Of a stretch of 64,000 nt of DNA, positions 1-9,683 are shown piece after piece (position 1 is the first letter of the stretch; the number at the start of each line of letters is the position of its first letter). This DNA comes from Bradyrhizobium archetypum. Its GTDB lineage: Bacteria; Pseudomonadota; Alphaproteobacteria; Rhizobiales; Xanthobacteraceae. The notes beneath the pieces are model-generated. The model made no database searches. It had not been told where the DNA came from and was given only the letters and a program-made list of their open reading frames with translations. The position numbers were made by a program, and so were the translations under genes. The DNA is taken from assembly GCF_013114835.1 (NCBI RefSeq), contig NZ_JAAVLW010000002.1:620001-684000 (forward strand), in the 5' to 3' direction.

Positions 1-903
1 GCCAAAGCCTGGGCGGATTGCATGAATGCACAAGGAGGCGGTATTCACGCCTCGCTAAAATTTACGGGCGATCCCCGCGACCTCCTCCTCAGCCTCGCCT
101 TTCAGCCCATCGACCAGACGCAGAAAGCCAAGGTGACGCTGGGCGCCGGACAGGGGCTCCAGTGTAAAGTAGGCAATGATCAGACGGTTTCGGTGCCAAG
201 CAACGTGACCACTGTCGTCCGCTGCACGCGCAGTAATGGCAGCGCCGGCACAATCCTCCTGACTTCAAAGACCAAGATCATCCCGGACAATTCGTTGCCG
301 TACAGTGCCATCAGATTTCCGCTCTCTGGCCCGTACGGAACCTGTGCGGTTGTCGAGGAAATCAAGAACGGTCAGGATACCCTTGGTCCACCCGAGTCGA
401 TCTCAACGGGCGGCACGGACATAAGCGGCGGAGGGCCGAAGTCGGCTCTTCTGCACCTTGAAGCGCCCGACGGTTACAAACTCGGAAATGTTCAAAAGCA
501 TTGTCAGAAGAACGCAGGTGACAACCCCTGCGCCTTCGTCATTCCAACTGCGGAAGCTCCCTGGAGTTGGACGATTCAGGACAAATCGATGGACTGGAAT
601 CCGAGCAACAATTCCGATAGCGCGACGGTCTGGGTCACCGGAAGCAAGGCGAAGATCATTGCGGGATTTGAACGGCGATCCAATGGAAGCGTTGCTCTCG
701 CTTACGGCAAGGCATTCTCCGTAGAGTTTCCCAATGTCGCGTTGGACGTCAAATTGCTGTGCCAAGCAGACGGCAGCAGCAGGATCTATTCGCTGAGCGA
801 CATGGCGACCAAAGGTGAGCAAGTCTACCTCAGCGGGATTCGCCAAAACTCCACGGGCAGGATCTACGATCTGGTGGTGGCGCCATACGACGTCGGGCCC
901 TGA
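1..903 (+). CDS. Hypothetical exported protein, 5' end outside window
   Basis: The frame is open from the first base to a TGA at 901-903, giving 300 visible residues. An internal ATG at 22 has no convincing Shine-Dalgarno sequence, and the residues before it read smoothly into it, so I treat the gene as starting upstream of the window. The protein is rich in Ser, Gly and Thr with spaced cysteines and predicted beta-strand stretches, as in a periplasmic or surface protein. No catalytic motif or known domain is recognisable. It is the first of six consecutive plus-strand genes for exported proteins, which suggests a shared role at the cell envelope; that is inference. Confidence 0.6.
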   Translation, partial: AKAWADCMNAQGGGIHASLKFTGDPRDLLLSLAFQPIDQTQKAKVTLGAGQGLQCKVGNDQTVSVPSNVTTVVRCTRSNGSAGTILLTSKTKIIPDNSLPYSAIRFPLSGPYGTCAVVEEIKNGQDTLGPPESISTGGTDISGGGPKSALLHLEAPDGYKLGNVQKHCQKNAGDNPCAFVIPTAEAPWSWTIQDKSMDWNPSNNSDSATVWVTGSKAKIIAGFERRSNGSVALAYGKAFSVEFPNVALDVKLLCQADGSSRIYSLSDMATKGEQVYLSGIRQNSTGRIYDLVVAPYDVGP

Positions 904-1018
904 AGGACGAAGGTGCTTGCTTTCGATCGACAGTCAATGTCGATCGGGTGCAGCACCTCCGCTCCGCCCGGTGAAATTCCATCTGGACAAGAAATCAATA
1001 TGTCTCGTGGAGGCGGCA

Positions 1019-1423
1019 ATGAAATTCATTCGCAGAATATCGGGCTTTGCGCTGGGATTCCTTCTGCTCTCTTTTTCCCAGTCATTCTCTCAAGACGTCG
1101 CCAAGAAGGTTGCAATCGCCGCGCAAGTTTGCGCAGCCAACGCCTGCGGCGATATCGACCCGGCGACCGGACTCATCATCATGGCCCTCGCGCAGATCGC
1201 GGTCGAGCTGGGCAAGGATGATCCGTTCGGCAAGAACAACGACCTGGTGAAGGCGATCAACACCATGCTCAACGATCTCAAGCATGGCCCAGGGCCGAAT
1301 AACGATCTCTTGAAGATCCTCACCAACATCAACAACGACCTTCGCTGCGGGCCGGGACCTAGCAACGACGTGATCAAGTTTCTGAACCAGATTGGAATCA
1401 AAATCACCGTAACGGGATGCTGA
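1019..1423 (+). CDS. Small secreted protein with tandem GPGP repeats
   Basis: 134 aa. The ATG at 1019 follows a purine-rich GGAGGCGG. Residues 1-24 form a signal peptide (basic MKFIRR start, hydrophobic core, cleavage near FSQD). Residues 73-126 hold about 2.5 tandem copies of a 21-residue unit, pattern [N/S]NDL(L/V)K-x10-(H/C)GPGP: 73-93, 94-114 and a partial copy at 115-126. Cysteines at 38, 43, 110 and 134 could form disulphides. Only 14 bases separate it from the next gene, so they are probably co-transcribed. No family is recognised. The repeat could be a binding or assembly module in the periplasm; function unknown. Confidence 0.7.
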   Translation: MKFIRRISGFALGFLLLSFSQSFSQDVAKKVAIAAQVCAANACGDIDPATGLIIMALAQIAVELGKDDPFGKNNDLVKAINTMLNDLKHGPGPNNDLLKILTNINNDLRCGPGPSNDVIKFLNQIGIKITVTGC

Positions 1424-1437
1424 CAAAGGAGGATGCA

Positions 1438-2004
1438 ATGACATCGCTTCGTGTTTCTGGCCTGGCCCTGATCGCCCTCGTTCAACTTGCTGCTCCAGCT
1501 GCGTTCGCGGCGGACAAATGCGTCGAAACCGGCGACAGGGGGTACCAGCAAATCAACAGCGTGTACGATCCAAAGCTCGACCTCTTCATGAAGATCAGCG
1601 GGGCTCTGAAAGAGAAGGGATTCGATCCCAAAAGATATCCCTACGTAACTCCGCAGGGCGGAGTGGAGCCGGTGGATCTGGTTGATTTGGTGACGAAGCT
1701 CGCGATCCAGAAAGCCAGCGGCTACAAGCAGGTCGCGCAGGCCGTAGACGAGTGCAACAAGGGCTTCGCCGTTCCGCAAAAGATCGCCGATGCCGCGGTA
1801 TTCTTTGCAACAGGCGGATTGTCAGCCGTTCTTCCGGACAGGATGACCCATGTTGACGTTTCCCAATTGCTGTCCGGAACGCCGTTCGGCGGTCCAAACG
1901 CCCTGATCCCGAAGTTGCGGGACGACGTGCTGAACGGACTGGGCATCGGCGGGGATGTGGCTTGCATCATCCGCGATCCCAAGAAGATCTTCGGCGGCTG
2001 TTAG
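1438..2004 (+). CDS. Secreted hypothetical protein, tandem paralogue A
   Basis: 188 aa. A strong AAAGGAGG at 1425-1432 sets the start at ATG 1438 rather than the in-frame ATG at 1417. Residues 1-23 are a signal peptide ending AAFA|ADKC. The mature part shares an ordered set of blocks with the next gene: a [L/Y]FMKI segment, KGFDP[K/R]R[Y/F]P, V[D/V]L[V/I]D, GTPFGGPNAL[I/V]P, LGIGG and I[R/r][D/N]P. The two genes are therefore diverged tandem duplicates. No known domain is recognised. The stop at 2004 is 13 bases before the next ATG, consistent with an operon from 1019 to 2746. Confidence 0.75.
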   Translation: MTSLRVSGLALIALVQLAAPAAFAADKCVETGDRGYQQINSVYDPKLDLFMKISGALKEKGFDPKRYPYVTPQGGVEPVDLVDLVTKLAIQKASGYKQVAQAVDECNKGFAVPQKIADAAVFFATGGLSAVLPDRMTHVDVSQLLSGTPFGGPNALIPKLRDDVLNGLGIGGDVACIIRDPKKIFGGC

Positions 2005-2017
2005 ATGGGAGGCCGAG

Positions 2018-2746
2018 ATGTTGAGGTCCATCGTCCTGTCACTGCTTGCGTCCGTTCTTGCGATTGGATCGGCCAGGGCAGACATGTGCAGCGATGCCGC
2101 CGGGCAGCGCGATGCCCTAATCCGCGAGCAATATCAGCACACCATCGACTATTTCATGAAGATCGCGGCCTCGGCCCAGTCCAAGGGCTTCGATCCGCGC
2201 AGGTTTCCGCAGGCCGACAATAGCGGGAACATCACGGCGGTCGATCTGATCGACACGATCGAAAGAATTTCGGCCAAACGAGATGAAGGCATCGCGGCCA
2301 TTTTCCAGGCATTCGAGGAATGCCGGAACAATGTCGCGCCCTATCAAAGGATCGTTGACGTTGGAAGCTATTTCCTGTTCGGCGGCATGCAAGAAGTCAT
2401 CCCCGAGGGCGCCCGGCAGATTGATGCGGGTCGATTGCTCGCGGGAACGCCATTTGGCGGACCGAATGCGCTGGTACCGCAAGCGCGCGAGTACATCATG
2501 GCGCGCCTTGGGATTGGCGGGAGTGCTGCCGATTTCATTCGTAATCCGTTGCAGGTGACCGCGCAGGGACCCATCCGCGCGCCTTGGGTGCCGAGCTTGA
2601 TGCCCGGCGTTCCGATCGGCGGGCTGAATATCCCGCCGATCGGCCAGTTGCCGCAACTGCCGCCCCTGCCGCAGTTGCCGTCCGCTCCTCCACCGATCGA
2701 AATTGGCAAGGTCGGTGGCCACCGAGTCTGCGTCCCCTGGTGTTGA
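2018..2746 (+). CDS. Secreted hypothetical protein, tandem paralogue B with Pro-rich tail
   Basis: 242 aa. The ATG at 2018 follows GGGAGG at 2007-2012; an in-frame start at 1955 lies inside the previous gene and lacks the signal peptide. Residues 1-21 form a signal peptide ending SARA|DMC. Residues 45-180 are homologous by eye to the preceding gene (FMKIA, KGFDPRRFP, GTPFGGPNALVP, LGIGG). Unlike paralogue A it has an extra C-terminal region rich in Pro and Leu (PQLPPLPQLP), ending in VCVPWC, a potential disulphide pair. Function unknown. The tail may be a flexible spacer. Confidence 0.75.
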   Translation: MLRSIVLSLLASVLAIGSARADMCSDAAGQRDALIREQYQHTIDYFMKIAASAQSKGFDPRRFPQADNSGNITAVDLIDTIERISAKRDEGIAAIFQAFEECRNNVAPYQRIVDVGSYFLFGGMQEVIPEGARQIDAGRLLAGTPFGGPNALVPQAREYIMARLGIGGSAADFIRNPLQVTAQGPIRAPWVPSLMPGVPIGGLNIPPIGQLPQLPPLPQLPSAPPPIEIGKVGGHRVCVPWC

Positions 2747-2891
2747 GCCAGGGCATTCCTTCCACACGCCTTGCCCTCCGCATCCAGCTCGTGCCTGCGC
2801 CGGGTGTAGCTTGAGAGGTCGAGCGTGGTGGCAGCGTTAAAACCGGTAGCGCGATTTGATTAAGGGCACACATCTGTTGATCGGTGAGAAC

Positions 2892-4301
2892 ATGAAAACG
2901 CTTACCTGTAGAATTGGTCGACTAGGTCTCGCCGGCTTGATCGCCAGTGCTAGTGCGCTTCTTCCGTATGCCCCTTACTCGCCAATGGGGACAGCTCCAG
3001 CCTCCGCGCAGGCGGGCATCTTAACAGTAGGTGCTGCATCGGCGGCACTATCGGCCGCGTTAGACCAATTCAAGGCGGCGATTGCGCAGGCGGGAGATGA
3101 ACTACGTGGTCTTGGGAATTCGCTTCAGGCAAACGCACAAAACGTCCTTCAAGACATGAACAAGATTATGAAGGACCGGATGGATCAAGCGGTTAGTTCT
3201 CTTGATGTTCAGGAGCGTCGAATAGTGGAAGACGCCGAGGCGCTGACACGGCAAGTACAGAAGGCAACGGAAGCTCTGCTAAAAAGAGCCGGAGATGAGG
3301 CGCGACAAACAATAGTAGAGGCGGATATTTCCGCATACGACGCTCTTTTCTCCCTCCCGTGCCGGGACTTACGTCCAAGGATCGTTGCGGCATTCCCCGG
3401 CGAGATCGTCGCATCTCAGGGCCAACCAGTCATGACGCTGAGAGGCAATTATCTGACACAAGGCAGCACGCTCACCGCGTCAGTGGACGGCAAAGCCGCC
3501 AGAATCGTTGAGCGGCTGGATCATTCGATAAAGGTCGAGCTACCTGACACGATCGCTTCTCCAACGCTGAACAGAGTTCGAGCGGCAAGCGTCCAAGTGG
3601 CGGGATTGGCCGCGCTTGATCGCACATTGTGGTTCGGCTTGGTGTGTCGTGAGAAATCTGTATCACAGGCTCCCGTTGCTGCGGCAATTACGATCCGACC
3701 TCAAATTAAATGGTCAGTATCCGGTAAGATACGTTCTACCCATCTCATCGAAAGCAGTAGAGCCGAGCCGGTTCGTAAGTTTTCTCGCACCGGAAACGAC
3801 CACTGCGACGACACCTTCGACGTTACGACCTCATACTGCGCCGCTGACGAGAATGCCGTTCGAACCACTGGAACGCTGAGCATAACCAGCGCCAATTGCG
3901 GCTCCTCAGCTGGAGCTCCTCAGCCTTCGGGACCACGCTGCGTTTCGGTTCCAGGCCATGTTCAAGGATGCGGTGCCGATCGAGGACCATTCCACACGTG
4001 GCTTGGCTGCAAAGGCCGAGGTTGGCTGAACTACGACCTTACGTTGATGGTGACAACGAAGTCTCGCGTGGAAGCGGGCAGTGCCAACATCGAAGTGGCT
4101 CCATCTGTCACGGATCGATCGTGGTCATTCTCATTCCCACCGGCGGGAGATCAGGCCCAATATGAATATGAGGCCACAATACAGAAGACCCAGGGTGACG
4201 AAGTGCTGAATCGCTGGACCGTTTCAGGAGCCAACCCAAACGCTGGTCCAGTCAAGTCGCGAGTGGCTGATGGGGCGCTCGCAGTCGAGCTGGAGGAGTA
4301 G
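2892..4301 (+). CDS. Large exported hypothetical protein with coiled coil
   Basis: 469 aa. I chose ATG 2892 because a basic, hydrophobic signal peptide starts there (MKTLTCRIGRLGLAGLIAS, cleavage near ASAQAG); a TTG at 2856 adds residues with no signal character. Residues 55-140 are Ala/Gln/Glu-rich heptads, probably a helical coiled coil. Residues 165-235 resemble an IPT/TIG-like beta-sandwich (GNYLTQGSTLTASVDGK), followed by beta-rich, Cys-containing sequence. The GC bias is weaker than in the metabolic genes to the right. No enzyme motif is visible. It may be a fibrous envelope protein; this is inference. Confidence 0.7.
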   Translation: MKTLTCRIGRLGLAGLIASASALLPYAPYSPMGTAPASAQAGILTVGAASAALSAALDQFKAAIAQAGDELRGLGNSLQANAQNVLQDMNKIMKDRMDQAVSSLDVQERRIVEDAEALTRQVQKATEALLKRAGDEARQTIVEADISAYDALFSLPCRDLRPRIVAAFPGEIVASQGQPVMTLRGNYLTQGSTLTASVDGKAARIVERLDHSIKVELPDTIASPTLNRVRAASVQVAGLAALDRTLWFGLVCREKSVSQAPVAAAITIRPQIKWSVSGKIRSTHLIESSRAEPVRKFSRTGNDHCDDTFDVTTSYCAADENAVRTTGTLSITSANCGSSAGAPQPSGPRCVSVPGHVQGCGADRGPFHTWLGCKGRGWLNYDLTLMVTTKSRVEAGSANIEVAPSVTDRSWSFSFPPAGDQAQYEYEATIQKTQGDEVLNRWTVSGANPNAGPVKSRVADGALAVELEE

Positions 4302-4356
4302 GCCAAGTATGTTGCTAGCGTTCTAAGTTTTTCTCCAATTCCGGCGGAGCAAGAGC

Positions 4357-5025
4357 ATGCGTTCCCTTTTCTTTCCTGTTGTAGTGTCACTGTTGACGTT
4401 CTCAAATGTTCAACACGCCTCAGCAAGCTGTCTGGCGGAAGCGGCGGATTTCGCGCAGCGAATTTGCGGAGAAGTGAAAACGCGCGGGAGTTCGAGTCTC
4501 GTAAGTGCGAACGGCGAGTTGACGGCTGAGGCGAAGGGACTGATCAAGCAGTTTCTTGGGTCCGCTGGCGGCACGCTCCAAGGGCAGACGGAAATCACTG
4601 CCTACGAAAATGTCCTGCGCGAGCAACTCGCCGGCGAATTGGTAAATGTCAGACAATGCGGCATTCAGATGGCCAAGGCGGCGATGGACCAGGTGTGTAT
4701 CAAGGCTCCAACTTACAAAACCTGCCAGAATCCAGCGTTCGGAATTAAGGGATGGGCCAATCAGATGACGGTTCAAGGGACAAGTGGGTGGCGGGGCGGC
4801 GGGTATAACCAAGGGGCCTTTTGCTCGGAGTTCACAAACGGCGTGATCGCGAGCCGAGGTCTGGGCAACCAACCTCATCTGGTTGATGACGTAAGATCGA
4901 GAGAGGAGTCACGCCGCACGGGCTTCATGAATTCGGTGGCCGAATACAATTACCATTGCTCGATCACATTGCACTGGAGTCCGGTTTATAACGACAAAGC
5001 CGATCCAGTTTGCGGATCGGAATAG
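4357..5025 (+). CDS. Secreted hypothetical protein
   Basis: 222 aa from ATG 4357, with a weak GGCGGAGC upstream. Residues 1-23 form a signal peptide ending HASA|SCL. The mature protein has an alpha-helical, Ala/Glu-rich first half and a Cys/Gly/Trp-rich second half, with seven cysteines after the signal peptide. No known domain is recognised. It lies 55 bases after the coiled-coil gene, on the same strand and with the same weaker GC bias. A perfect 7-bp inverted repeat (AGGGAGC/GCTCCCT, 2-base spacer) at 5038-5053 follows the stop but lacks a T-tract. Confidence 0.65.
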   Translation: MRSLFFPVVVSLLTFSNVQHASASCLAEAADFAQRICGEVKTRGSSSLVSANGELTAEAKGLIKQFLGSAGGTLQGQTEITAYENVLREQLAGELVNVRQCGIQMAKAAMDQVCIKAPTYKTCQNPAFGIKGWANQMTVQGTSGWRGGGYNQGAFCSEFTNGVIASRGLGNQPHLVDDVRSREESRRTGFMNSVAEYNYHCSITLHWSPVYNDKADPVCGSE

Positions 5026-5464
5026 GAGTACGCTGTCAGGGAGCGAGCTCCCTTCATCCTCTGCACACTGTCTCTACATCTGGGGAGGCATGCCGATGCG
5101 TTCGCTTTCTATCTGGGCGGTTCTAAGGTCTTGACGAACGTTTTAGCCATTAGCAATCGCCTTCCCATTAGGCTGGCCAACATGGCGAAGGTTCGCCGGC
5201 CAGCTCGTTGGTCATCAGAATCGGGATCGCTCCTGCCGGGACGAATCCTAGGTCTCGTCATCGTTCCTGCGCTTAGCGCGGGACAGGGATTTCGAATTTC
5301 CGGCTTCCCGGATTTTCGCGTGGAATTGGCCTCGTCCGAACCAATCTAGTTGCGGATTATCGTGTTGGCTTGTTACCTGGTCCGGGCGCGCGCACCCTAG
5401 CGGTCGCCCGGCCACCACGTTGACGGCGGATCGTTAGCGGGCCGCAGCGCCACGAAATGGCGTC
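5026..5464. other. Intergenic, no gene recognised
   Basis: The open frames here are short, lack ribosome-binding sites and have coding-unlike composition. The stretch separates the exported-protein cluster from IS66 debris to its right and is probably decayed insertion-sequence flank. Confidence 0.4.
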
Positions 5465-5586
5465 GCTTGTATGAGGATCGCGCTTCAAGCTCTCCTGAAC
5501 CGCAAGAGCCAGGCTCTGCATGCCGCGGCGCATGTCCGTGTGCCGGTGGCGAACCGCACTCTGACGCCGCTCGGGATTGGGATCAT
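5465..5586 (-). pseudogene. IS66 tnpB (Orf2) remnant
   Basis: Reading the minus strand from 5586 gives MIPIPSGVRVRFATG, then after a one-base frame change HTDMRRGMQSLALAVQESLK and RDP. This matches the N-terminus of IS66-family TnpB, whose hallmark is the ATGHTDMRRG segment followed by SLALxVQExLKRDP. The match stops at about 5471, where the usual GHLFVFRGRRG continuation is absent. It is a frameshifted, truncated relic. Sequence to its right up to about 5880, on the same strand, may hold tnpA debris but I cannot establish that. Confidence 0.6.
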
Positions 5587-5954
5587 CGCCGCCTCAGAAG
5601 CCTGAACCAGGATCGTTTGCGCGCGGGCATCAGAGCTGGTGCCGCCGAGCGCGTCAGTGGCACAGACGGTGAGGAAGACAGATCGCCGGTATAGCCGACA
5701 TCGAGCGCTCCCATTTCAGCGCTTCGAGAATCGGCGCAGCGGCAGGAAGTTCCGACTACTCGGAAAGCGGGCGGTGATGTTCTTGCGGCCAACGGCTGGG
5801 ATAGGAGTGGCGCGCTTGTACGGTCCGGCAGGCGGGTGTGGCAGTTAGAACGGTGAGGAGGATCGGCTTCAAGCAACCCCCTACACTGCTTCCAGTGCTT
5901 AAGCTACACTCGCCAACCCTCATCATCCCTCCCATGCATAAGAACGGCTAGCTG

Positions 5955-7499
5955 TCAGACATACTGAGCCAATTTGAGGTAATCGTCTGTGAGGACAGGT
6001 GACCGGATGGAAGAAGCTGCGTCTTGAAGGAAGGTATTCAGAATCCGACTAGCGTTAATGCGGCGTTCGAAAGATGGCCGTGCCGGCGCGCGACTACGGA
6101 GAGTTGCTAATTCGGAACTGATTAGGTCAGCCGCGGCTGCGGCACAATCTGAGGCGGAGAAGCAACCAGCAGACATGACAGCTTGTGCTAGTCCTAGTGT
6201 AGTGAGCCAACCTGCATAGATTAGCACGGCACCGTCTGTCTCATTGAGCCCAGAGAGTTCCTCAATTGCAGCAGCATGGACTGGCGCCGCACCAAGAGAC
6301 AGAAAAAGATCGGCTATTTCGTCACGTGTGGCTCTAGAGAGAAGGCAGCGGCCGAGGTGCGATAGGAGCGTCTCAGTCGGACCCTCGAAGATGCGGAGAA
6401 TGCGAGCGTCTCGATAGATTTTAGCTACAGGCGTTCTCTCATCGTAACCACGGCCACCCAATAGTTGGACGCATTGATCAGCGACGAGGCCGCACCACTC
6501 TGACGACAACACCTTCGTTGCCGACGCAAGGTGGACGTTCGGCGCGCCCTGCGCTGAGATAAGTCGGCAGGATGCGCCCAGCATTGCCTTCACTACTTCC
6601 CGCCGGAGTACCATCCGTTCAAATAACTGCTCGACATAGCTGTTCTCAATCATGCGCAGCTTACCTAGTCGACGATGGCTTGCATATGAGGCTGCGACCT
6701 GGATAGCGCGCTCAAGGGCTCCAAGGCCCATAGCAGCCACACCGATACGCCCGCGGTTCATACTAGATGCTGCTGCTCCCCAGCCGTCTTGATCGCGAGA
6801 GAGCACGTAGGCACTCGGCACCTCGACATCCTGGAACTCTAGAGTATTTTGAATAATGCCACGTAGACCGAGTGTGCGATGCTCGTGCGTGACCTTTAGG
6901 CCCGGAGCCTGCCTATCAACTAGTACACAAACGAACCGACCTTTCGCATAAGGACCGGAGGCTCGCGCAAAGCAAACGATCCAACGAGCCCAGTCAGCGA
7001 GGCCGATCCAAATTTTGCGGCCGGAGATACGAACTCTATCTTCGTGCATGAAAGCCGAAGCCTGTATATGCCGCGGGTCAGAGCCAGCTCCAGGCTCCGT
7101 CAAAGCGAAAGCGCAAAGGTCACCGCGTGTTGCACCCCGCATGACATGCCTTTGTTCAGGGATGTGCGGTGCAGCTTCGATGCAGGGCAAGGCCAGGAAG
7201 TTATGGATGACGAGGGTAGAGGCAGCCGAGACATCGAACGATGCGGTGGCGGAGATGAGGTCGATGGCCTCTTGCAACGGAAGAGCTAATCCGCCGTGCT
7301 CTGCTGGTGTAGTGAGCCCGAACAGTCCATGCCTTGCTAATGTGCTGTGTAGGGTCGGAGGGAATGCTCGACGGTCATCCGCGTCCGCGAAATTCAACTG
7401 ACCCAGGTCATCGATCAAACTGGAATATAGCGTAGGTGCACGACCTGCAGCTGTGCGTTCCTGCGCCTCCCCAAACAGGGAGTAGATTTGACTGTTCAT
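5955..7499 (-). CDS. Acyl-CoA dehydrogenase family protein
   Basis: 514 aa. ATG 7499 (MNSQIYS) is preceded by GAGGGG; an upstream in-frame ATG at 7589 adds 30 residues unlike the family. FAD-dependent acyl-CoA dehydrogenases oxidise an acyl-CoA at C2-C3 and pass electrons to ETF. Visible family signatures are the FALTEPGAGSD flavin/substrate loop in the N-terminal half, the NRGRIGVAAMGLGALERA helix, and LLGGRGYDE. The segment RIFEGPTETL carries the Glu at the position of the usual catalytic base. A roughly 110-residue C-terminal extension is unusual. Codon use is less GC-biased than in neighbours and IS relics flank it, suggesting acquisition. Substrate unknown. Confidence 0.85.
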   Translation of the reverse strand: MNSQIYSLFGEAQERTAAGRAPTLYSSLIDDLGQLNFADADDRRAFPPTLHSTLARHGLFGLTTPAEHGGLALPLQEAIDLISATASFDVSAASTLVIHNFLALPCIEAAPHIPEQRHVMRGATRGDLCAFALTEPGAGSDPRHIQASAFMHEDRVRISGRKIWIGLADWARWIVCFARASGPYAKGRFVCVLVDRQAPGLKVTHEHRTLGLRGIIQNTLEFQDVEVPSAYVLSRDQDGWGAAASSMNRGRIGVAAMGLGALERAIQVAASYASHRRLGKLRMIENSYVEQLFERMVLRREVVKAMLGASCRLISAQGAPNVHLASATKVLSSEWCGLVADQCVQLLGGRGYDERTPVAKIYRDARILRIFEGPTETLLSHLGRCLLSRATRDEIADLFLSLGAAPVHAAAIEELSGLNETDGAVLIYAGWLTTLGLAQAVMSAGCFSASDCAAAAADLISSELATLRSRAPARPSFERRINASRILNTFLQDAASSIRSPVLTDDYLKLAQYV

Positions 7500-7915
7500 A
7501 GCCCCTCGAATTGTCTGGACAATATAAGGCCATAATGATTGCGCCCACCCTTGGTGCCAATCATCCCGGTGGCTAGCTCGAGTACACATTGGTATACGGG
7601 GATGCGAGCGTATTATAAGCAGGTTGCCCCTGATCGGGATTTATCGCGAGGGCTGCGCGGGCTCACATCAAGATGCATCTTGTCTATATGACCTCTCAGA
7701 GGACAACTCTCGTTGTAGTCAGTGACCTCCATTCTCCTCAAGATTCACGCAGAGTCATTGAGTGGTGATTCGTCCCGAAGAGAGCCTAGGGAGAGGTCCG
7801 TCATGCGCCCCATGGCCAGCAGAGTGAGATGATGCTCGCTTGAGAGGCGTTCACCGAAACGCAAGCACCTTCGCTTCTGGAGGCGCTTCGCGGCCTAGTC
7901 TTAGGAGGATGTGCG
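7500..7915. other. Intergenic, no gene recognised
   Basis: 416 bases between divergent genes. I see no coding frame with a plausible start and no clear promoter or hairpin apart from the AGGAGG at 7902-7907 that serves the next gene. Confidence 0.4.
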
Positions 7916-8434
7916 ATGTTCGGAAAGAAGAAGAAAATGCTGCGGAAGCACGAGACCCAGGAGGTTCAAGCCCGATTCGAGCGGAACGAGGGCGCAGGGA
8001 AGGACATTTACGCCCGAATCGCTGATTTGAAGAACGTGCCGCGCGACAACCTGCCTGATGCGGTCTTTATGCTCTTCGTTGAGGCAAAACACCAAAGCGA
8101 GCTGATTCGGCAATCGATCAAGGAGCGTACCCGCAATGACTTCAATTTCGTCGGGTTCGTCGTCGACGGCGATTTTGCGACCTACCTCGCTGAGGAAGCG
8201 GCGCATGCGGTCCGAGATCACGTTACCAACCCGCAGACATTGTTGGAGGCGATGTCTGAGCAACTTCCGGATGTGCACTTCACGATCCAGCAGCAGGACG
8301 CAGTTTCAATGGTTGCTTCGATGATCCGTGTGCAGCGGCTGGAAGGCATCCTGGAAAGTCTGCGGCTTGCCGGCCTACTGGACAAAGCGCCAAACCGCCG
8401 CCGCACCAGCCCGCAGAAGAACGGGATTCTTTAG
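7916..8434 (+). CDS. Hypothetical cytoplasmic protein
   Basis: 172 aa from ATG 7916, with an ideal AGGAGG at 7902-7907. It starts with a lysine-rich stretch (MFGKKKKM), is charged throughout, and has no signal peptide or membrane segment. The C-terminus is Arg-rich (PNRRRTSPQKNG). No known domain is recognised. It sits between an acyl-CoA dehydrogenase and an IS630 relic, so its context says little. The strong ribosome-binding site and balanced amino-acid composition support a real gene. Confidence 0.6.
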   Translation: MFGKKKKMLRKHETQEVQARFERNEGAGKDIYARIADLKNVPRDNLPDAVFMLFVEAKHQSELIRQSIKERTRNDFNFVGFVVDGDFATYLAEEAAHAVRDHVTNPQTLLEAMSEQLPDVHFTIQQQDAVSMVASMIRVQRLEGILESLRLAGLLDKAPNRRRTSPQKNGIL

Positions 8435-8524
8435 CAGGTCCATTTCAAGGCGCTTCTGGTGCCATAGCGGACACCCTCGACAAATCCGATCACGTTCGCA
8501 TTTTACTTAGTCGTCCGTTCTTTA

Positions 8525-9412
8525 ATCGCGGAGCCGCGTCCGGGCGCGGAGCGCAAGCTGACCGGCAAGGAGGAGGCCCTGCTGGTGGCGATCGCATGCG
8601 CCAAGCCACCCGCCGGCCGCAAACGCTGGACGCTGACGCTTTTGGCCGACATGATGGTCAAGCTCACCGATCACGACAGCCTGTCGGGCGGGACGGTGCG
8701 CCGCCGGCTGGCCGAGAACGATCTCAAGCCGTGGCGCCGAGACATGTGGTGCATCCCCCAGGTCGATGGCGAATACGTCGCCCGCATGGAGGACGTGCTC
8801 GATCTCTACGCTGAAGCGCCGGATCCCGCGCGGCCTCTGGTCTGCTTCGACGAGACCCCCGTCCAGCTGATCGGCGAGGTCCGTCAGCCGATTCCAGCCG
8901 AGCCGGGACAGCGCGAGCGCTACGATTACGAGTATCGCCGCAACGGCACCGTCAATCTCTTCGTCACCTTCGATCCGCATCGCGGCTGGCGCAACGTCAA
9001 GGTCACCGACCGCCGCGCCGCCGTGGACTACGCCCAATGCATGCGTGAACTCGTCGACGTCCATTATCCCGGCGCCATTTGTATCCGTGTCGTGCAGGAA
9101 CAATTTGTCGACCCACAAGCCTGGAGCGCTGTATGAGGCCTTCGCGCCCGCCGAGGCCCGGCGCATCCTGCGCCGCCTCGAATTCCACCACACCCCGAAA
9201 CATGCCAGTTGGCTCAACATGGTCGAGTGCGAGATCAGCGTGCTGCACCGCCAGTGTCTCGGCCGCCGCATCGACGACCCAAAAAGCTCCGAAAGAGATC
9301 GCACCATGGCAACGGCGGCGAAATAAAGCCAGCCCGCATCACAATGGATGTTCACAACCGACAAGGCTCGCGCCCTTATCCAGCCACCGCCAAAGAGTCA
9401 AAATCACTGTGA
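8525..9412 (+). pseudogene. IS630-family transposase, truncated and frameshifted
   Basis: Reading from 8525 (AERKLTGKEEALLVAI, then KRWTLTLLADMM) gives the middle of an IS630 transposase; the N-terminal DNA-binding domain is missing. The first catalytic Asp is in CFDETPVQLIGEVR. Near 9098-9100 one extra base shifts the frame inside the block that normally reads V(L/M)DNLSTHKP; the next frame continues NNLSTHKPGALYEAF and includes the Glu in WLNMVECEIS. Further frame changes follow at about 9285 and 9350, and the last recognisable piece is PATAKESKS near 9400. The element cannot make a working transposase. Confidence 0.85.
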
Positions 9413-9683
9413 TGAACCACTAGGTGGACCAGCTGCAGCCCAGAAGCCCACGCGCGCGGGCCCACTCCTGACCTGTACGGAAGCGCAGCGAGAAACCTGG
9501 CTTCCCGCCCAAGCCCGGAATGATCGAACTTCTCGCAAGGAGCCACATTCCATCGCCGTCTGGGAAAGGCCGAAGAAGGGTACGCTTCAGCAAGGCATTT
9601 TACCTGGTCGTCGGCGACTTGCTCAGCGCCGCCTTCACGCCGGCCTCAGCACTCATAGGGGCGAACAGCTTCGGCCCCGCACG

